The notes under the pieces: model-generated | Seen by the model: the letters and a program-made list of their open reading frames with translations, nothing else | Told to the model about the DNA's origin: nothing | Database searches by the model: none | Position numbers and translations under genes: made by a program | In this document: one piece after another, positions 50,796-61,378 of the stretch | Numbering within the stretch: position 1 is the first letter of the stretch | Layout: each line of letters opens with the position of its first letter | DNA from: Spizellomyces punctatus DAOM BR117 | Taxonomy: Eukaryota > Chytridiomycota > Chytridiomycetes > Spizellomycetales > Spizellomycetaceae | NCBI RefSeq assembly: GCF_000182565.1 | Contig: NW_015971547.1 | Location: forward strand, 1 to 64,000 | DNA length: 64,000 nucleotides | Reading direction: 5' to 3'

Positions 50796-52086
50796 ATGGG
50801 TGTCTCGGAAACCCGCCTTGGAGTGGGGATTCTTCTGGCCAATACATGTGCCCTACTTGTTTCTTTGTTCATTCTTTACACTGCAATTGTTCCTGCATCA
50901 CTCTTTGGATACTCCCTTCCACAATGGCACACTGACAGCTCCATTGCGAAATCCATTATACGAATCGGTTCGTCTTGCAATCTTGATGGACACATTCGGT
51001 GTATTGACGATGGCGCTTCACATAGGTTTCTATGCATACGGAAGTTTACTTCTTGCTACGGCTTTGGGCGGGTTCTTCCATTTGTTATGCAGTAGGGGCC
51101 AAACCAAGGCTTACCAACAGGGTCCCTTTTTGGTCTATGCCATTCTGTCGATTAATACGCTCCTGATTGGGTTTGCCTCATTGGCGCTGGGTATCTACGG
51201 CATTGCGGTGGCTCCAGATGTGCAAAGTTCTCCCAGTTCTACCATCCGTTCTGGTGGTACGGATAATTCTCGGAATCGCTGGATTTACGTAGTAGCGGGA
51301 ATAGCTGTGTCCCAATTGGTTGTAGGCATTGGTTATTTCGCCGCGTTTAAGCGTCGGCAGTTAACCCTGAGGAATATGCACGCAAAACTGATAGCTGAGA
51401 TGGACTTGTCCACCGAACCGGACAATCGATACGACCGCCAGTTTAAGAGGGCAAAAGCCCGCCGAGACCCCGGTGCCGTGGCCACCGTGTCCAATACCAC
51501 GTCGAATCCACACATAGACATAACGCCAACGATGGACAATACTGACACCGGTGCCCTTTCTAAAGCCGTCGATTACCCTACAATCGGATTTTCGGCCAAC
51601 GAACCTCAGTATGAGTACATTTATGTTCCAGAGGCACCATTTCCTGCAATCCAATATCCGGATGATTACGCTCCTACTACAGATGCCGCACATGGTGCAA
51701 TCCTAACGCCTCAGCCAGCCGATCCCGCCACGGGATATTTTACTGATCCCGCCCAATACCCAACCGTCGTCCCCTTCCCGGGTGAGGCACCGGCGACCAT
51801 GTCTTCTTCAATTTGCGCCAAAGAAGAAATTCACAACATGGAACTAGAGAATGAGAAAAGTACTACCTTGAATAGTACTGTCCCTAGCCTCCAATACTCG
51901 TCATATACGAGGCTTGACGAAGATAGCTATTCCATCAAGGACCACCGGCTCTACATTGTCAATAGGGCCCCAAGAGATGATTATGAGTACGACTATCCCT
52001 TAACACTGGAGGCCTACGAGGGTGACGATGGAACGTCTAGCGTGATGGCTGACACAGGATCTTGGCTCGGCTCAATCCGTCGATAA
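50796..52086 (+). CDS. Four-transmembrane protein with long acidic tail, unknown
   Basis: Exons 50796-50967 and 51026-52086 (58-nt intron, GTTCGT donor, CACATAG acceptor) join to 410 residues. The unspliced alternative would need a different start and loses the first helix. Four hydrophobic segments are seen: GILLANTCALLVSLFILYTA; SLLLATALGGFFHLL; FLVYAILSINTLLIGFASLA; and VVAGIAVSQLVVGIGYFAAF. A short basic stretch (KRRQLTLRNMHAK) puts the C-terminal half in the cytosol (positive-inside rule). That half is acidic, Pro- and Tyr-rich (PQYEYIYVPEAPFP) and probably disordered. No family is recognised. Confidence 0.82.
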
Positions 52087-52510
52087 CTGCCAACTCCTTG
52101 CCTCTGTTCCGGACTCTGATAACACCGTCCATTTTCTGTGATTTTTCTTTCTTTGTAATGATGTATCTATGTAAATGTTTCTCTGCAACGTCGCTTTAAC
52201 ATGAGGACAGTAACTGGTCCACTTGATCAGAGCGAAAGCGTTCATAGTTGAAGTCCAAATGTTCGGACACACATCCATAGCTGCAAGCATATTCATTTAT
52301 CCTTTTTAGGATGTCCGTCCATCTCGGACACGAATTTCACATTTTGAGGACCTCGAGCAGATATCTATTCCTCCGTTCCCGTCCAGCATCTGTCCTACGC
52401 ACCCGGCAAAGAACTTGTGCTAGGGATTGTGCGGCCACACATAGCTCGTGTATCTGCCACTCCGTTCAAAAGAAACACTTGTACCATTAAGAAATCGTGA
52501 GCAAGACCAA
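52087..52510. other. Intergenic upstream of MCM2
   Basis: About 420 bp holding the 3' flank of the 4-TM gene and the MCM2 promoter. It is pyrimidine-rich in places. An ACGCACC string near 52395 might be GC-box-like but is weak. The cell-cycle MluI box (ACGCGT) is not seen. Confidence 0.4.
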
Positions 52511-55500
52511 ATGGTAAGGCACCTTGCTCAGTGGGTTATCGCTTCATTCTGCCCTAGTTACTGCCGTAGCGTCTTACCGTTTCTTTCCGAATATTAATCA
52601 GGTTGACAGAAAACGTCCTCGTGCAACCTCTCCTGCACCAGATGCTCGGGCCAGTTCTCCGGGACTTGACGACCCTGGAAGGGAAAGGGAATCAAGTCTG
52701 CCACCCTTTGAAGAGGCCGAGGTAGAAGAAGAGGCTATAATTGATGATGTTCTTGACATGGTGGACGAGGAAGAGGAGGATGGGGACGGGGAAGATCTGT
52801 TTGGGGACAATGTCGACAAGTATGCTTTGCGATACGAGCGGCGGCCGAGCAAAACGTCGATCATGTGTCCTTACTTAACTTGTCTTTTAGCGACTATCGC
52901 GAGAATATTCGATTGGATCGATATGAGATTGACGAAGAACTGGAGAATGAGGACTTTGAACAGATGGATATGGAAACACGGCGGCTTGTCGAGGCAAAGT
53001 TGCGTCGAAGGGACCGAGAAGAGGCACGGCGGGATGGAAGGCTTCCAGCTGCATATATGGACGAAGGTGGGGATCTAACCATAAGATGAAATTTCTGATA
53101 TTTCGTCTCTTCTGACCGTTCTGACTCGCCCTAGACGACGACGATTTGGAAGGGCCTATGCCAATACGTCGACGAAGGAGACAGAATATTGATCCTGATT
53201 TGCAGTTGGATCTGGACGGCGATGTAAGAGTCACGCTGTACCGCACTCGGAAGTCATAATCTAATTTGCTTCGCAGATGGAGGTGCCAGCTGACATTGGT
53301 GATGTTAGAGGGCCTTTGAACGAATGGGTGGTTATGGAAGGCCCTCGGCAAACAATCAAACGTGAATTTCATCACTTTTTGACCTCCTTTGTCAATGAAA
53401 ATGGGGAATCTGTCTACGGAGAAAGGATCAAAGCCATGTGTGAAGGTATTCTGAGGGCCTGTGGAACGTTCATGTGTTCAATGAACTGATCTGGTTTCGC
53501 ATAAGCCAATGGAGAGTCTCTGGAAGTTAGTTATCTGCATTTAGCTGAAACGAAAGCAAACCTTGCGTTTTACGTTGCCAATGCACCCGCCGAAGTCCTC
53601 AAAATCTTTGATGTTGTGGCTCTGGAAGTTGTTCTCTCCGGGTTTGAAGAATATGACCAAATCAAAAGTGAAATTCATGTTCGGATAACGGACCTGCCTG
53701 TGTGCGAGACTTTGAGGGACCTCAGGCAAAGTCACCTGAATACATTGGTCAGAGTAACGGGGGTGGTGACTAGACGAACAGGAGTGTTCCCTCAGCTCAA
53801 GTACGTCAAGTACGATTGCGTCAAGTGTGGTGCGGTGATCGGACCTTATTATCAAGATGCAAATACCGAGATACGAGTGGGTAACTGCCCGAATTGTCAA
53901 TCCAAAGGGCCGTTTAACGTTAACAGCGTAGAGGTCAGTGCAACTCCTGTCAGGCTCACCTTGGGTCCCATCCTAAACCTCTGTCCACAGACCGTATATC
54001 GGAACTATCAACGTATGACGTTGCAGGAAACACCCGGCTCTGTGCCAGCCGGGCGGTTGCCAAGGCACAAAGATGTAATATGTTTATGGGACTTGGTGGA
54101 TTATGCGCGGCCCGGAGAAGAAGTGGTATGGGTTGGTTATCGGTATGAGGGAGACGCTGAACGTTCTAGTAATGCATCTCCTTTCTAGGAGGTCACTGGT
54201 ATCTACCGAAACAATTTTGATGTATCCTTGAACACGCGCAACGGCTTTCCTGTTTTTGCAACCGTGATTGAGACAAATCATATCAGCAAAAAAGAGGACG
54301 CGTTTGCAAGCTTCCGTTTGACTGAAGATGATCAGAAGAGCATTCGTGCTTTGTCGAAGGATCCACGTATTTTGACCAGGGTACCTTCGTTCACTATGTC
54401 TAGTTGGGTCGTGCGGCGATCTTACCGGTAACGCTTTTAGATCATAAAGTCAATCGCACCATCTATATATGGCCACGAAGACATTAAAACCGCCCTGGCA
54501 TTGGCCATGTTTGGTGGTGTATTCAAAAATCCCCAAGGAAAGCATCGCCTCCGTGGGGATATCAACGTTCTCCTGCTCGGTGACCCCGGTACAGCCAAAT
54601 CGCAATTCTTAAAGTATGCTGAAAAGACTGCACATCGTGCGGTATACACTACTGGGCAAGGTGCATCCGCCGTCGGACTGACAGCTTCCGTGCATAAGGA
54701 TGCTGTCACCAAGGAATGGACCCTGGAGGGTGGTGCACTTGTCATGGCAGATAAAGGCGTTTGTTTGATTGATGAGTTTGATAAGATGAATGATCAGGAC
54801 CGGTGAGTCAATACATCCCCCCCGCCAGTCTTTCGTCTCTCTTCGACGGCCCGATCCCTGAAACCAGATATTACCCTTATTCAGGACTTCTATCCACGAA
54901 GCAATGGAGCAGCAGAGTATCTCCATATCCAAGGCTGGTATCGTCACTACTTTGCAGGCGCGGTGTGCTGTAATTGCTGCCGCAAATCCTATCCGCGGTC
55001 GTTACAACACGCAGATTCCATTTTCACAAAATGTGGAGCTCACGGAACCCATTCTGTCGCGTTTTGATGTACTTTGTGTGGTCAAGGATGTAGCAGATCC
55101 CGTAGTTGACGAGCGATTGGCTCAGTTCGTTGTGAACAGTCATATTCGCAGCCACCCTCTGTATAAGGAGGAGGAGGGTTCAGAATCATTGGCACCTCCA
55201 GTTGACGAAGATGTAAGCCTGAAGTTTGTTTGAAGCCTGCAACAATGTGCAATGGAAGCTGATGTTCCGTCTGATCACTTTGATTTGGTCTAGATTATCC
55301 CACAAGACCTTTTGCGAAAATACATCATGTATGCCCGTGATAAGGTCTACCCTCGTATTGCAGATATTGATCACCACAAGCTGGAAAAACTCTATTCTGA
55401 ACTCCGGCGGGAATCCATGGTATGTGAAATTGCGGCCAAGGAAGGTCCTAAACAAACAATTTCGCATTAGCTTACATTCGTCTGTTGAAGATGACTGGAG

Positions 55501-55998
55501 GTATTCCGATCACAGTCCGTTATCTTGAATCAATCATCCGTATGTCGGAAGCATTTGCGCGGATGCATCTGCGCGACTTTGTGCGACAAGATGATGTTGA
55601 TCGAGCTATTTCCGTCACTATAAAGAGCTTCATCAGCTCGCAAAAGTACTCTGTTAAGAAGCAAATGGAAAAGGTATCCTCTAATATCATTGCTGATTGT
55701 TTTTTCGACCTCTCTAAGCGCATTGGTGTTCTAGGCATTTGACAAGTATCTCTCAAGAGATCGCGACTTTTTCGAGCTCCTTCATCACATCCTATCCGAG
55801 ATTGTTGCCGAGCACATTCGCTTCAGCTACTTCCGGCGGGATACAATGCCTGACGACGTCGAAATTGATGCGGAAGAGTTGGAAATGCGTGCCAGGCAAC
55901 TTCGTATTCATGATCTGCAGCCTTACTATCAGAGTCGGCTGTTTAAACAAACTTTCAAATACGATAGTCGGAGAAAGAAGATATACAAGAAGCTGTAG
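52511..55998 (+). CDS. MCM2: DNA replication licensing factor Mcm2
   Basis: Twelve exons (52511-52513, 52602-52819, 52891-53066, 53135-53223, 53277-53445, 53506-54125, 54189-54380, 54441-54802, 54885-55212, 55294-55419, 55491-55673, 55735-55998) join to 909 residues, the normal Mcm2 length. Exon 1 is only the ATG, followed directly by GTAAGG. The acidic N-terminal tail (a [20 protein letters not shown] stretch, plausible histone-binding/DDK region) precedes the MCM N domain with a C4 zinc finger (CVKCG...CPNC). Then come Walker [25 protein letters not shown], Walker [32 protein letters not shown], the arginine finger LSRFD, and the C-terminal winged-helix region. It acts in the nucleus as part of the MCM2-7 helicase at replication origins. 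It is convergent with PKR1. Confidence 0.97.
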
Positions 55999-56461
55999 GG
56001 CATTAGTGTAGTGCACAGTCGGTTCGGTAGGCGTGTACTTGAGGTGGATGATGGCAGTCTGCTGGTTTCTCATTATTCTTTACTTTATTTTTGAAATGTT
56101 TTTGTTGCTTCTTGCTGTACATTAGAATTGAGCTTGTTTGAACTTTTACCCCTTGGAGTCTGCAAAATCTTTTCAGTAATGCCATGGTACGGCCACGCAA
56201 TTTATTCGTTGAGCAAACAAGATATGGAATTATATTCTTGTTGCTTATCCCGTCGGATCAGAATGGTTGTGTTGTATGCATATTCTACCGATGAGAAGGA
56301 TATACATGTAAATAGCGCAACCTTCATCTACACGGAGAACTCGTTACAGTACAGCAGTAACTTGATAAGTATTCACAATATCAGCACATATACGACCAAA
56401 AAATACAGCTACATATATAGAAATCCCACCCTCACTTCATTCCTTCACTAGTACTCATCAC
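55999..56461. other. Convergent 3' flanks of MCM2 and PKR1
   Basis: An AT-rich spacer with no gene. Candidate poly(A) signals are not distinctive enough to call. Confidence 0.5.
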
Positions 56462-57483
56462 TTAATCCGTTTTCTTGCTGGGACCAGTGTTTGCAATGGG
56501 TTCCGCCGGCGGTGGTGGCATTCGTGCTAGCTCTCTCAGAAACCTTCGAAAAGTAAAAGTCAGCTGTTATGGCATGCTGAGTTTACGAGAGAGCACATAG
56601 CTTACCATTGAACAGAAAGGAAGAGGCAAATTGCAATGGCCATCAATGCGAGCACATGCATGTTGCCTCCCGTTGCCACCGCCAGAGCGGTGAGCGATAG
56701 GAATAGGCCAGCAAATGACAGATTCATAACGCCCTGAACTCGCGAATTGACACCGGGTGTAAAAATAGAGTTCCAGATCTCTTCCAAAATCCCAACATCA
56801 TGCGCAGGTTGCTGTTCTGTCGGCGGCTGGACGACATGGTGGCGGGCCTCGCGCAAGTCCTCGGCCATTTCATCCTCGATCTTGTCATAATTATTGCTAG
56901 TCAAACGAAGGGCTTCGGCTTCGTCTCCTTCATCGTCAGTAACTATTCCTGCGTCTTCATTTCCTTCGGAGCTATCCTTATCATCAGTTATAATACCACT
57001 GTCCGGAGCGAGCTTGGTTTGAAGGGTTTCGGTTGTTATTGGGTCAGGTACTTGTTGGTTGGGTTCAAGAGAAGACAAGTCCTGTGTCTTGTCAGCGGTT
57101 GGGTCCGTGCCGGGAGAAGAGAGCTCGGTAGACGTCGCTACAGGCTCTGCCGCTGCTGCGGGGCTTGCGGGTGCATCACCGGTAGGATCGCCTTGAAGAA
57201 CTGCCGCTTTTGACAATTGTTCCAATGGCGGAGAGTGAGGTGCAGAGACACTCAAAGCATCCACCAACAATAGTATTTTGGCACCGTCATATAGCGTCTT
57301 GGAGGTTTTTGATTCTGTTGCATCGACGTCTTTGTCGTCGTCCGCAACAAGCGGCGGAATATCATCTTGTTGCTCGAGAGGACTTTCATCCAAGTCCTCT
57401 TCGCTGGGCTTCTCAACGACGACTATGGACTCGGAATCTGTGTCCGTGGCGGAGAGCTGTTCCGATTGCGTTTCGGCTGCCAT
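56462..57483 (-). CDS. PKR1: V-ATPase assembly factor Pkr1 family protein with long acidic N-terminus
   Basis: Exons 57483-56606 and 56543-56462 (62-nt intron) join to 319 residues. The last 100 residues match Pkr1: ILEEIWNSIFTPGVNS, a first helix (LSFAGLFLSLTALAVATGG) and a second (MHVLALMAIAICLFLSVQW) running on to FLRELARMPPPP. Pkr1 is an ER membrane protein that helps assemble the V0 sector of the vacuolar ATPase. The roughly 210 residues before it are acidic and Ser/Thr/Asp-rich, with a repeated GIITDDKD / GIVTDDEGD motif, and are probably disordered; yeast Pkr1 is only about 120 residues, so this extension is unusual. The ATG at 57483 (MAAETQSEQ) is preferred over the longer open frame upstream. 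It is divergent from the DUF4112 gene and convergent with MCM2. Confidence 0.88.
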
Positions 57484-57641
57484 GTAGAATTGCAGTTGAG
57501 AGATCAAGCAGCAGCGTGTTTTCACGCTCAGAACTGCTGTGGAAAGGCAGCACAGCACATGACGTAAGGTCGTTTGGACACCCTGCGGAGATTGGCTTTT
57601 GGGGAGGTCTTTTGCAGCGTCCAACCAACAACTTTTCTGCT
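57484..57641. promoter_or_regulatory. Divergent promoter of PKR1 and DUF4112 gene
   Basis: 158 bp (390 bp if the shorter DUF4112 model is right) between divergent starts, which must contain both promoters. No individual site is recognised. Confidence 0.35.
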
Positions 57642-58365
57642 ATGTTTTTCCTGAGATCACTCAACTGCGTATCCCAGCATGGTGCATCGTCTATGCCGAT
57701 GATTGTAGCACCTCCAACGGCTCAGCATACGGGCTTCTTCCATCGCATCGCTCAGATCTATCGGTTTTTTATCAACTCTGTTAGGTTAATTCGCTTAAGT
57801 TTTCACGCGGGAGTGGGGATTTTGAGTACTTCATTGAAGACTTTTTTCAGTCCGTTGACATTGGAGGTTGATAATGCACGACATTTGGGTACGTTAGATA
57901 CGTCCAATCTCACATATGTATGGTATTCTAGCAAGTCCGACGTCGAATACACTTCATTCGTATCCCTGCAAGATATCTCGAGACATTTCTTCGAATTCCA
58001 TTCATCAATTATCGCCTTGGCTTGAGTACACTGCTTCCCCCGGTCGTGGGTACCGCGATAACCATAGCGGTTGCGGCGTATCCAGTAGTTCTCGCGTCAC
58101 AAGTTCCAGATCTCCCGTCTGATGTAATGGGCAGAATGGTCTTTAACATGGCTTTGGGAGGGATATTGAGTATGATGCCGCTGGTTGGCGGACTCTTGAC
58201 CAACGTATGGCGACCGAGTTCGAGAAATCTCAGGTAGCGCTCCGTCTTGTTTATATTTCTGATATGTGAAATATGGTGTTTTAACATATCTCTCCCATAA
58301 GGCTTCTGGAAAAGTCTTTAAAAAGGATCAAAAACGCACCAACTGCTTCCTCGAGCAATATCTGA
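57642..58365 (+). CDS. DUF4112 small membrane protein
   Basis: The core exons are 57932-58233 and 58302-58365 (68-nt intron). They encode a DUF4112 domain: RARYLETFLRIPFIN-like start (here IPARYLETFLRIPFINYRLG), LSTLLPPVVGTAITIAVAAY, DVMGRMVFNMALGGILSMMP then LVGGLLTNVWR, and NLRLLEKSL. Two membrane-embedded hydrophobic segments flank the loop, as in this family of unknown function. The 5' end has two in-frame solutions. An upstream exon 57642-57866 with a 65-nt intron (weak GTTGAT donor) gives 196 residues and extends an unusually long open frame. A 15-nt exon at 57874-57888 (strong GTACGT donor) needs an intron of only 43 nt, shorter than any other here, and gives 126 residues. I prefer the first. 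Confidence 0.72.
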
Positions 58366-58827
58366 TCCCGATTGCCCAAGCAGCCGAGGGCGACACATTC
58401 TGGGAGGAAAAATTGATAGCTGGGATTGACACAGAGCGCTGTCGAAAACTGCCTAATGTCTACGTCAATGTACTTGTACAATAAATTCTTCCTTAGCGAT
58501 GTTTCTTTTGCAAGTTGGATTCAGTCTTTTACATCATTCCAAGTTCCGACTTTGCGCCAAGAAATGCAAGAAATGCGGTGTGCCATGATGCCATCTTATC
58601 AGATGCCGGAGAGGGAGACAGCCAAGCATCTTGATGGGAAGCCGCGGTCATCTACATGTGCAGTGCTCTCGTCCAGCACCTTTCCAGAAGAAGCTGGGTA
58701 ATCGATCGACAGGGCAAAACTGTGCCACATGCGCGTAGCCGCCTTACATGATCAGTTTCGTTCGAACGCTCTAACATAAAAACCCCATTCCTACTTTCAA
58801 CCCCTAGTCCAATTTCCAGTTTGCGCA
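58366..58827. other. Intergenic upstream of FMO
   Basis: About 460 bp with no supported gene. The final stretch before the FMO ATG is pyrimidine-rich (58785-58820). Confidence 0.45.
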
Positions 58828-61041
58828 ATGCCGTCCGTTGCCTACGTTGTCACATGTATCATAGCCTTCTTGACAGATCTTACAGGCACAGTCGGGAACT
58901 ACATCTCACTGGTAGGGTCTTTATTTATGTTTATTTATCATGCTACTAACCTTTTCGTTTTCGTACGCTATTCTCAAGGGAATTTCATTGTTGAACAACC
59001 TCCCCTGGTCTCCTTTTTATCCTTCCAAAAGCAACCGGCCCCAAGCTAATGCACCCCGCGTGGCGATTATAGGCGCTGGTGAGCGCGACTCGGGATGTTG
59101 TTATTTCCTGCTTCCTCTGAAATATATGCTCTAGGTCTCAATGGTATAGGCGCTGCCGCAGCCTGTCTAGCGTCCGGTGTGGAAGTAGTTATTTTTGAAG
59201 CGTCCGACCAAATTGGCGGAGTCTGGTCTAGGTAGGCTCGCCAACTAGCGACGAACGATCTGGACTTGCTGCTTGGAAACAATGGCTTATACCTAGCAAC
59301 TCCTTGAAAGAGTCAATGAGACGTCGTCACTTCAGTTTCCCTCTCTTTTCTACCGCTTCCATCCCCTGGTCGGCTTCCGGACGCAGTTCCCGAAACGTGA
59401 TGAAATTCTTGACGAGGCAAAGGTAGTAGGCGCTTTATATTATTGAAAGTTCATGCAAGGCTAATTTTCGTACCTTTAGCGTATATACCGGCTATACGAT
59501 CTCCATAAGCGCACTCGGTTCAACATACGTGTGAGGAAGGTGACTCCGAGCTCTAATTCGACATGGGATGTGGACGGTGAAACATTTGATGGAGTTATCT
59601 CCGCAGTCGGAACCTGCGGGCCGGAAAACATCCCTGTCTGGGAAGGGCTTTCCTCTTTTGCAGGCACCAAAGTTCACTCAGCGAAAATGGACACTTTGCA
59701 GATACCTTTGCAGATACCAAAAGGAGGGTTGAAATACGTGGTGATAGGATCAGGAGCGTCTGCGGTTGAGTTTGTTGACTACATTCTCAACAAGATTGGT
59801 CCTGATAATGAGGGGATGCTTGGATTTGGACCAGAGAAAATTGAAGTTACGGTTTTGGCAAGACATGACAAGTGGATGTACGTTGTGATACATAAAATCG
59901 CTAAATTGTTCGGAACGAATGCTAAATTTGACACCTTGATGAAGGATGCCGCGTGAGCCCGTCATTGCCTGGCTATCTTCCGTACTTCCAGTTGACTTTG
60001 GTTACCTTTATGAGGGTTTCCTACGCCGCTTTTGGTACGGTCATGAGCTTCGAGGAATGACTCCCAAACGGCCCTTTTACGCCTCAACGCCCTGTCTCAA
60101 CCCGAGATTCCTGCAGCTCATTCGCACTGGCAAAATCCGATACGTCCGTGGTCACATAGAAGCGTTTGATACAACGGGTGTGAACGTGAGCGTGGAGTGG
60201 GACTCCCGAAGCATGATTGGGAAAGACTCCCTCTTGCCCAATCAAAGACGCACAGTGCATTTGTCATCCGATGTTGTTTGCTGCGCTACTGGTTTCAAGC
60301 ATCCCGAGCTGACATTCATCGACCGGAAAGTCTGGCAAGGGTCAAATTCGAACGACGAGTACAAGCCCCCACATTTGCATCTCTTGATGTCTTCGCCAAG
60401 TTATCCAACCCTTTGCTTCCTCAATCATGTAATTGGTATTACGACCATTGCAAGGCGGCCATACACGAGATTTTAATGATTTGGCTTTGCAGACGTACGT
60501 GGATGGTGTGGCCACAGCGGCAGCATTCCACACAGGAATGGTCACCCGTACCATGCTTATGTACTTGCTAGATACTTCCACCCGCCCAAGCACAAAGGAG
60601 GCAGCAGATTGGATATCACAGAGAACAGCAGCAATATCCCAAAAAGAGACCTCGGCGCGACATTATGGCCTGTTCCCAACAGGTAACCGCCACAAGAGTT
60701 CAGGCGGTTACGATCGTTGGAAGGAAGAGGGGCTGAGATTCAGTGAGTATGTTTGTTTATGTCTGTAGCTATTCGAAAGGGCTTATTATCTCCTTTCAGT
60801 GACCTACGGCGAATTTTGCTTTTGGCTAATCGCAAGCTTGGCAACGGTCAATCGTTGGCATTGGCTTCCCTACATACTCGGATGGCAAAGCAGCAAGGGA
60901 TCAGCAGCAGCGCGAGACTATGTGCGTCCAAGCTCTACGGTTGCATTAAAACTGTTGCCGACTAGTGAGTTCCTGAGTCCAACGGACACGGTACAGGCGG
61001 ATCTCAAAAGGAGAGGAATTTCGACCATCCTTGCTGCTTAA
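58828..61041 (+). CDS. Flavin-containing monooxygenase (dimethylaniline monooxygenase family)
   Basis: Eight exons (58828-58911, 58979-59078, 59135-59231, 59311-59422, 59480-59877, 59945-60428, 60493-60742, 60800-61041) join to 588 residues. The N-terminus carries a hydrophobic anchor (VAYVVTCIIAFLTDLTG). The FAD-binding Rossmann motif RVAIIGAGLNGIGAA ends in IFEASDQIGGVWSR. An FMO-like FAGTKVHSAKM follows, then the NADPH-binding VVIGSGASAVEFVDY and the late CCATGFKHPEL. The first intron contains a textbook TACTAAC branch site (58944-58950). An apparent frameshift at 59946 is explained by a 67-nt intron (59878-59944). Such enzymes oxygenate N-, S- or carbonyl substrates using NADPH and O2, usually on the ER; the substrate is unknown. 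An exact 12-bp tandem duplication gives LQIPLQIP in exon 5. Confidence 0.92.
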
Positions 61042-61378
61042 ACAAGGGACATCTCATGTTGCATACATACATGAAAAGAATGATTTGGTACTGAATAATG
61101 ATCTCAATAAATATCTACATCGTTAAGGAACACTAAATGTGTGGCTCTGTGCTGGCAGTGTCATTGAGCTGTAGTTTCCTCGTTAGCACCGGCAAATTGC
61201 CCTGATCATTCTTGATCAATGAATACTTCAAGTGCCGCGGTGCTTTCACTGCATTGATATCACACAGCACGCTTATAGACATTGGTCTTCCGCCAATTCC
61301 ATTCATAGACACCCACTTGCACGATTCCAGCCGACCTGCCGCTATCCGACACCTGAAATAATAGGTCAGACAGGGATA
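61042..61378. other. Convergent 3' flanks of FMO and zinc-finger gene
   Basis: About 340 bp. An AATAAA-containing stretch (near 61104) is a candidate polyadenylation signal for the FMO gene. Nothing else is seen. Confidence 0.45.

Noticed and set aside
57210-58025. A single 271-codon + gene at 57210-58025
   Set aside because: Its first third is antisense to PKR1 and its last part is out of frame with the DUF4112 domain. Only the 57642-57866 portion may be used, as a first exon.
59878-59956. Apparent frameshift in the FMO coding sequence near 59946
   Set aside because: A 67-nt intron with a strong GTACGT donor and an AAG acceptor (59878-59944) joins the two frames and gives the expected family sequence, so the gene is intact.
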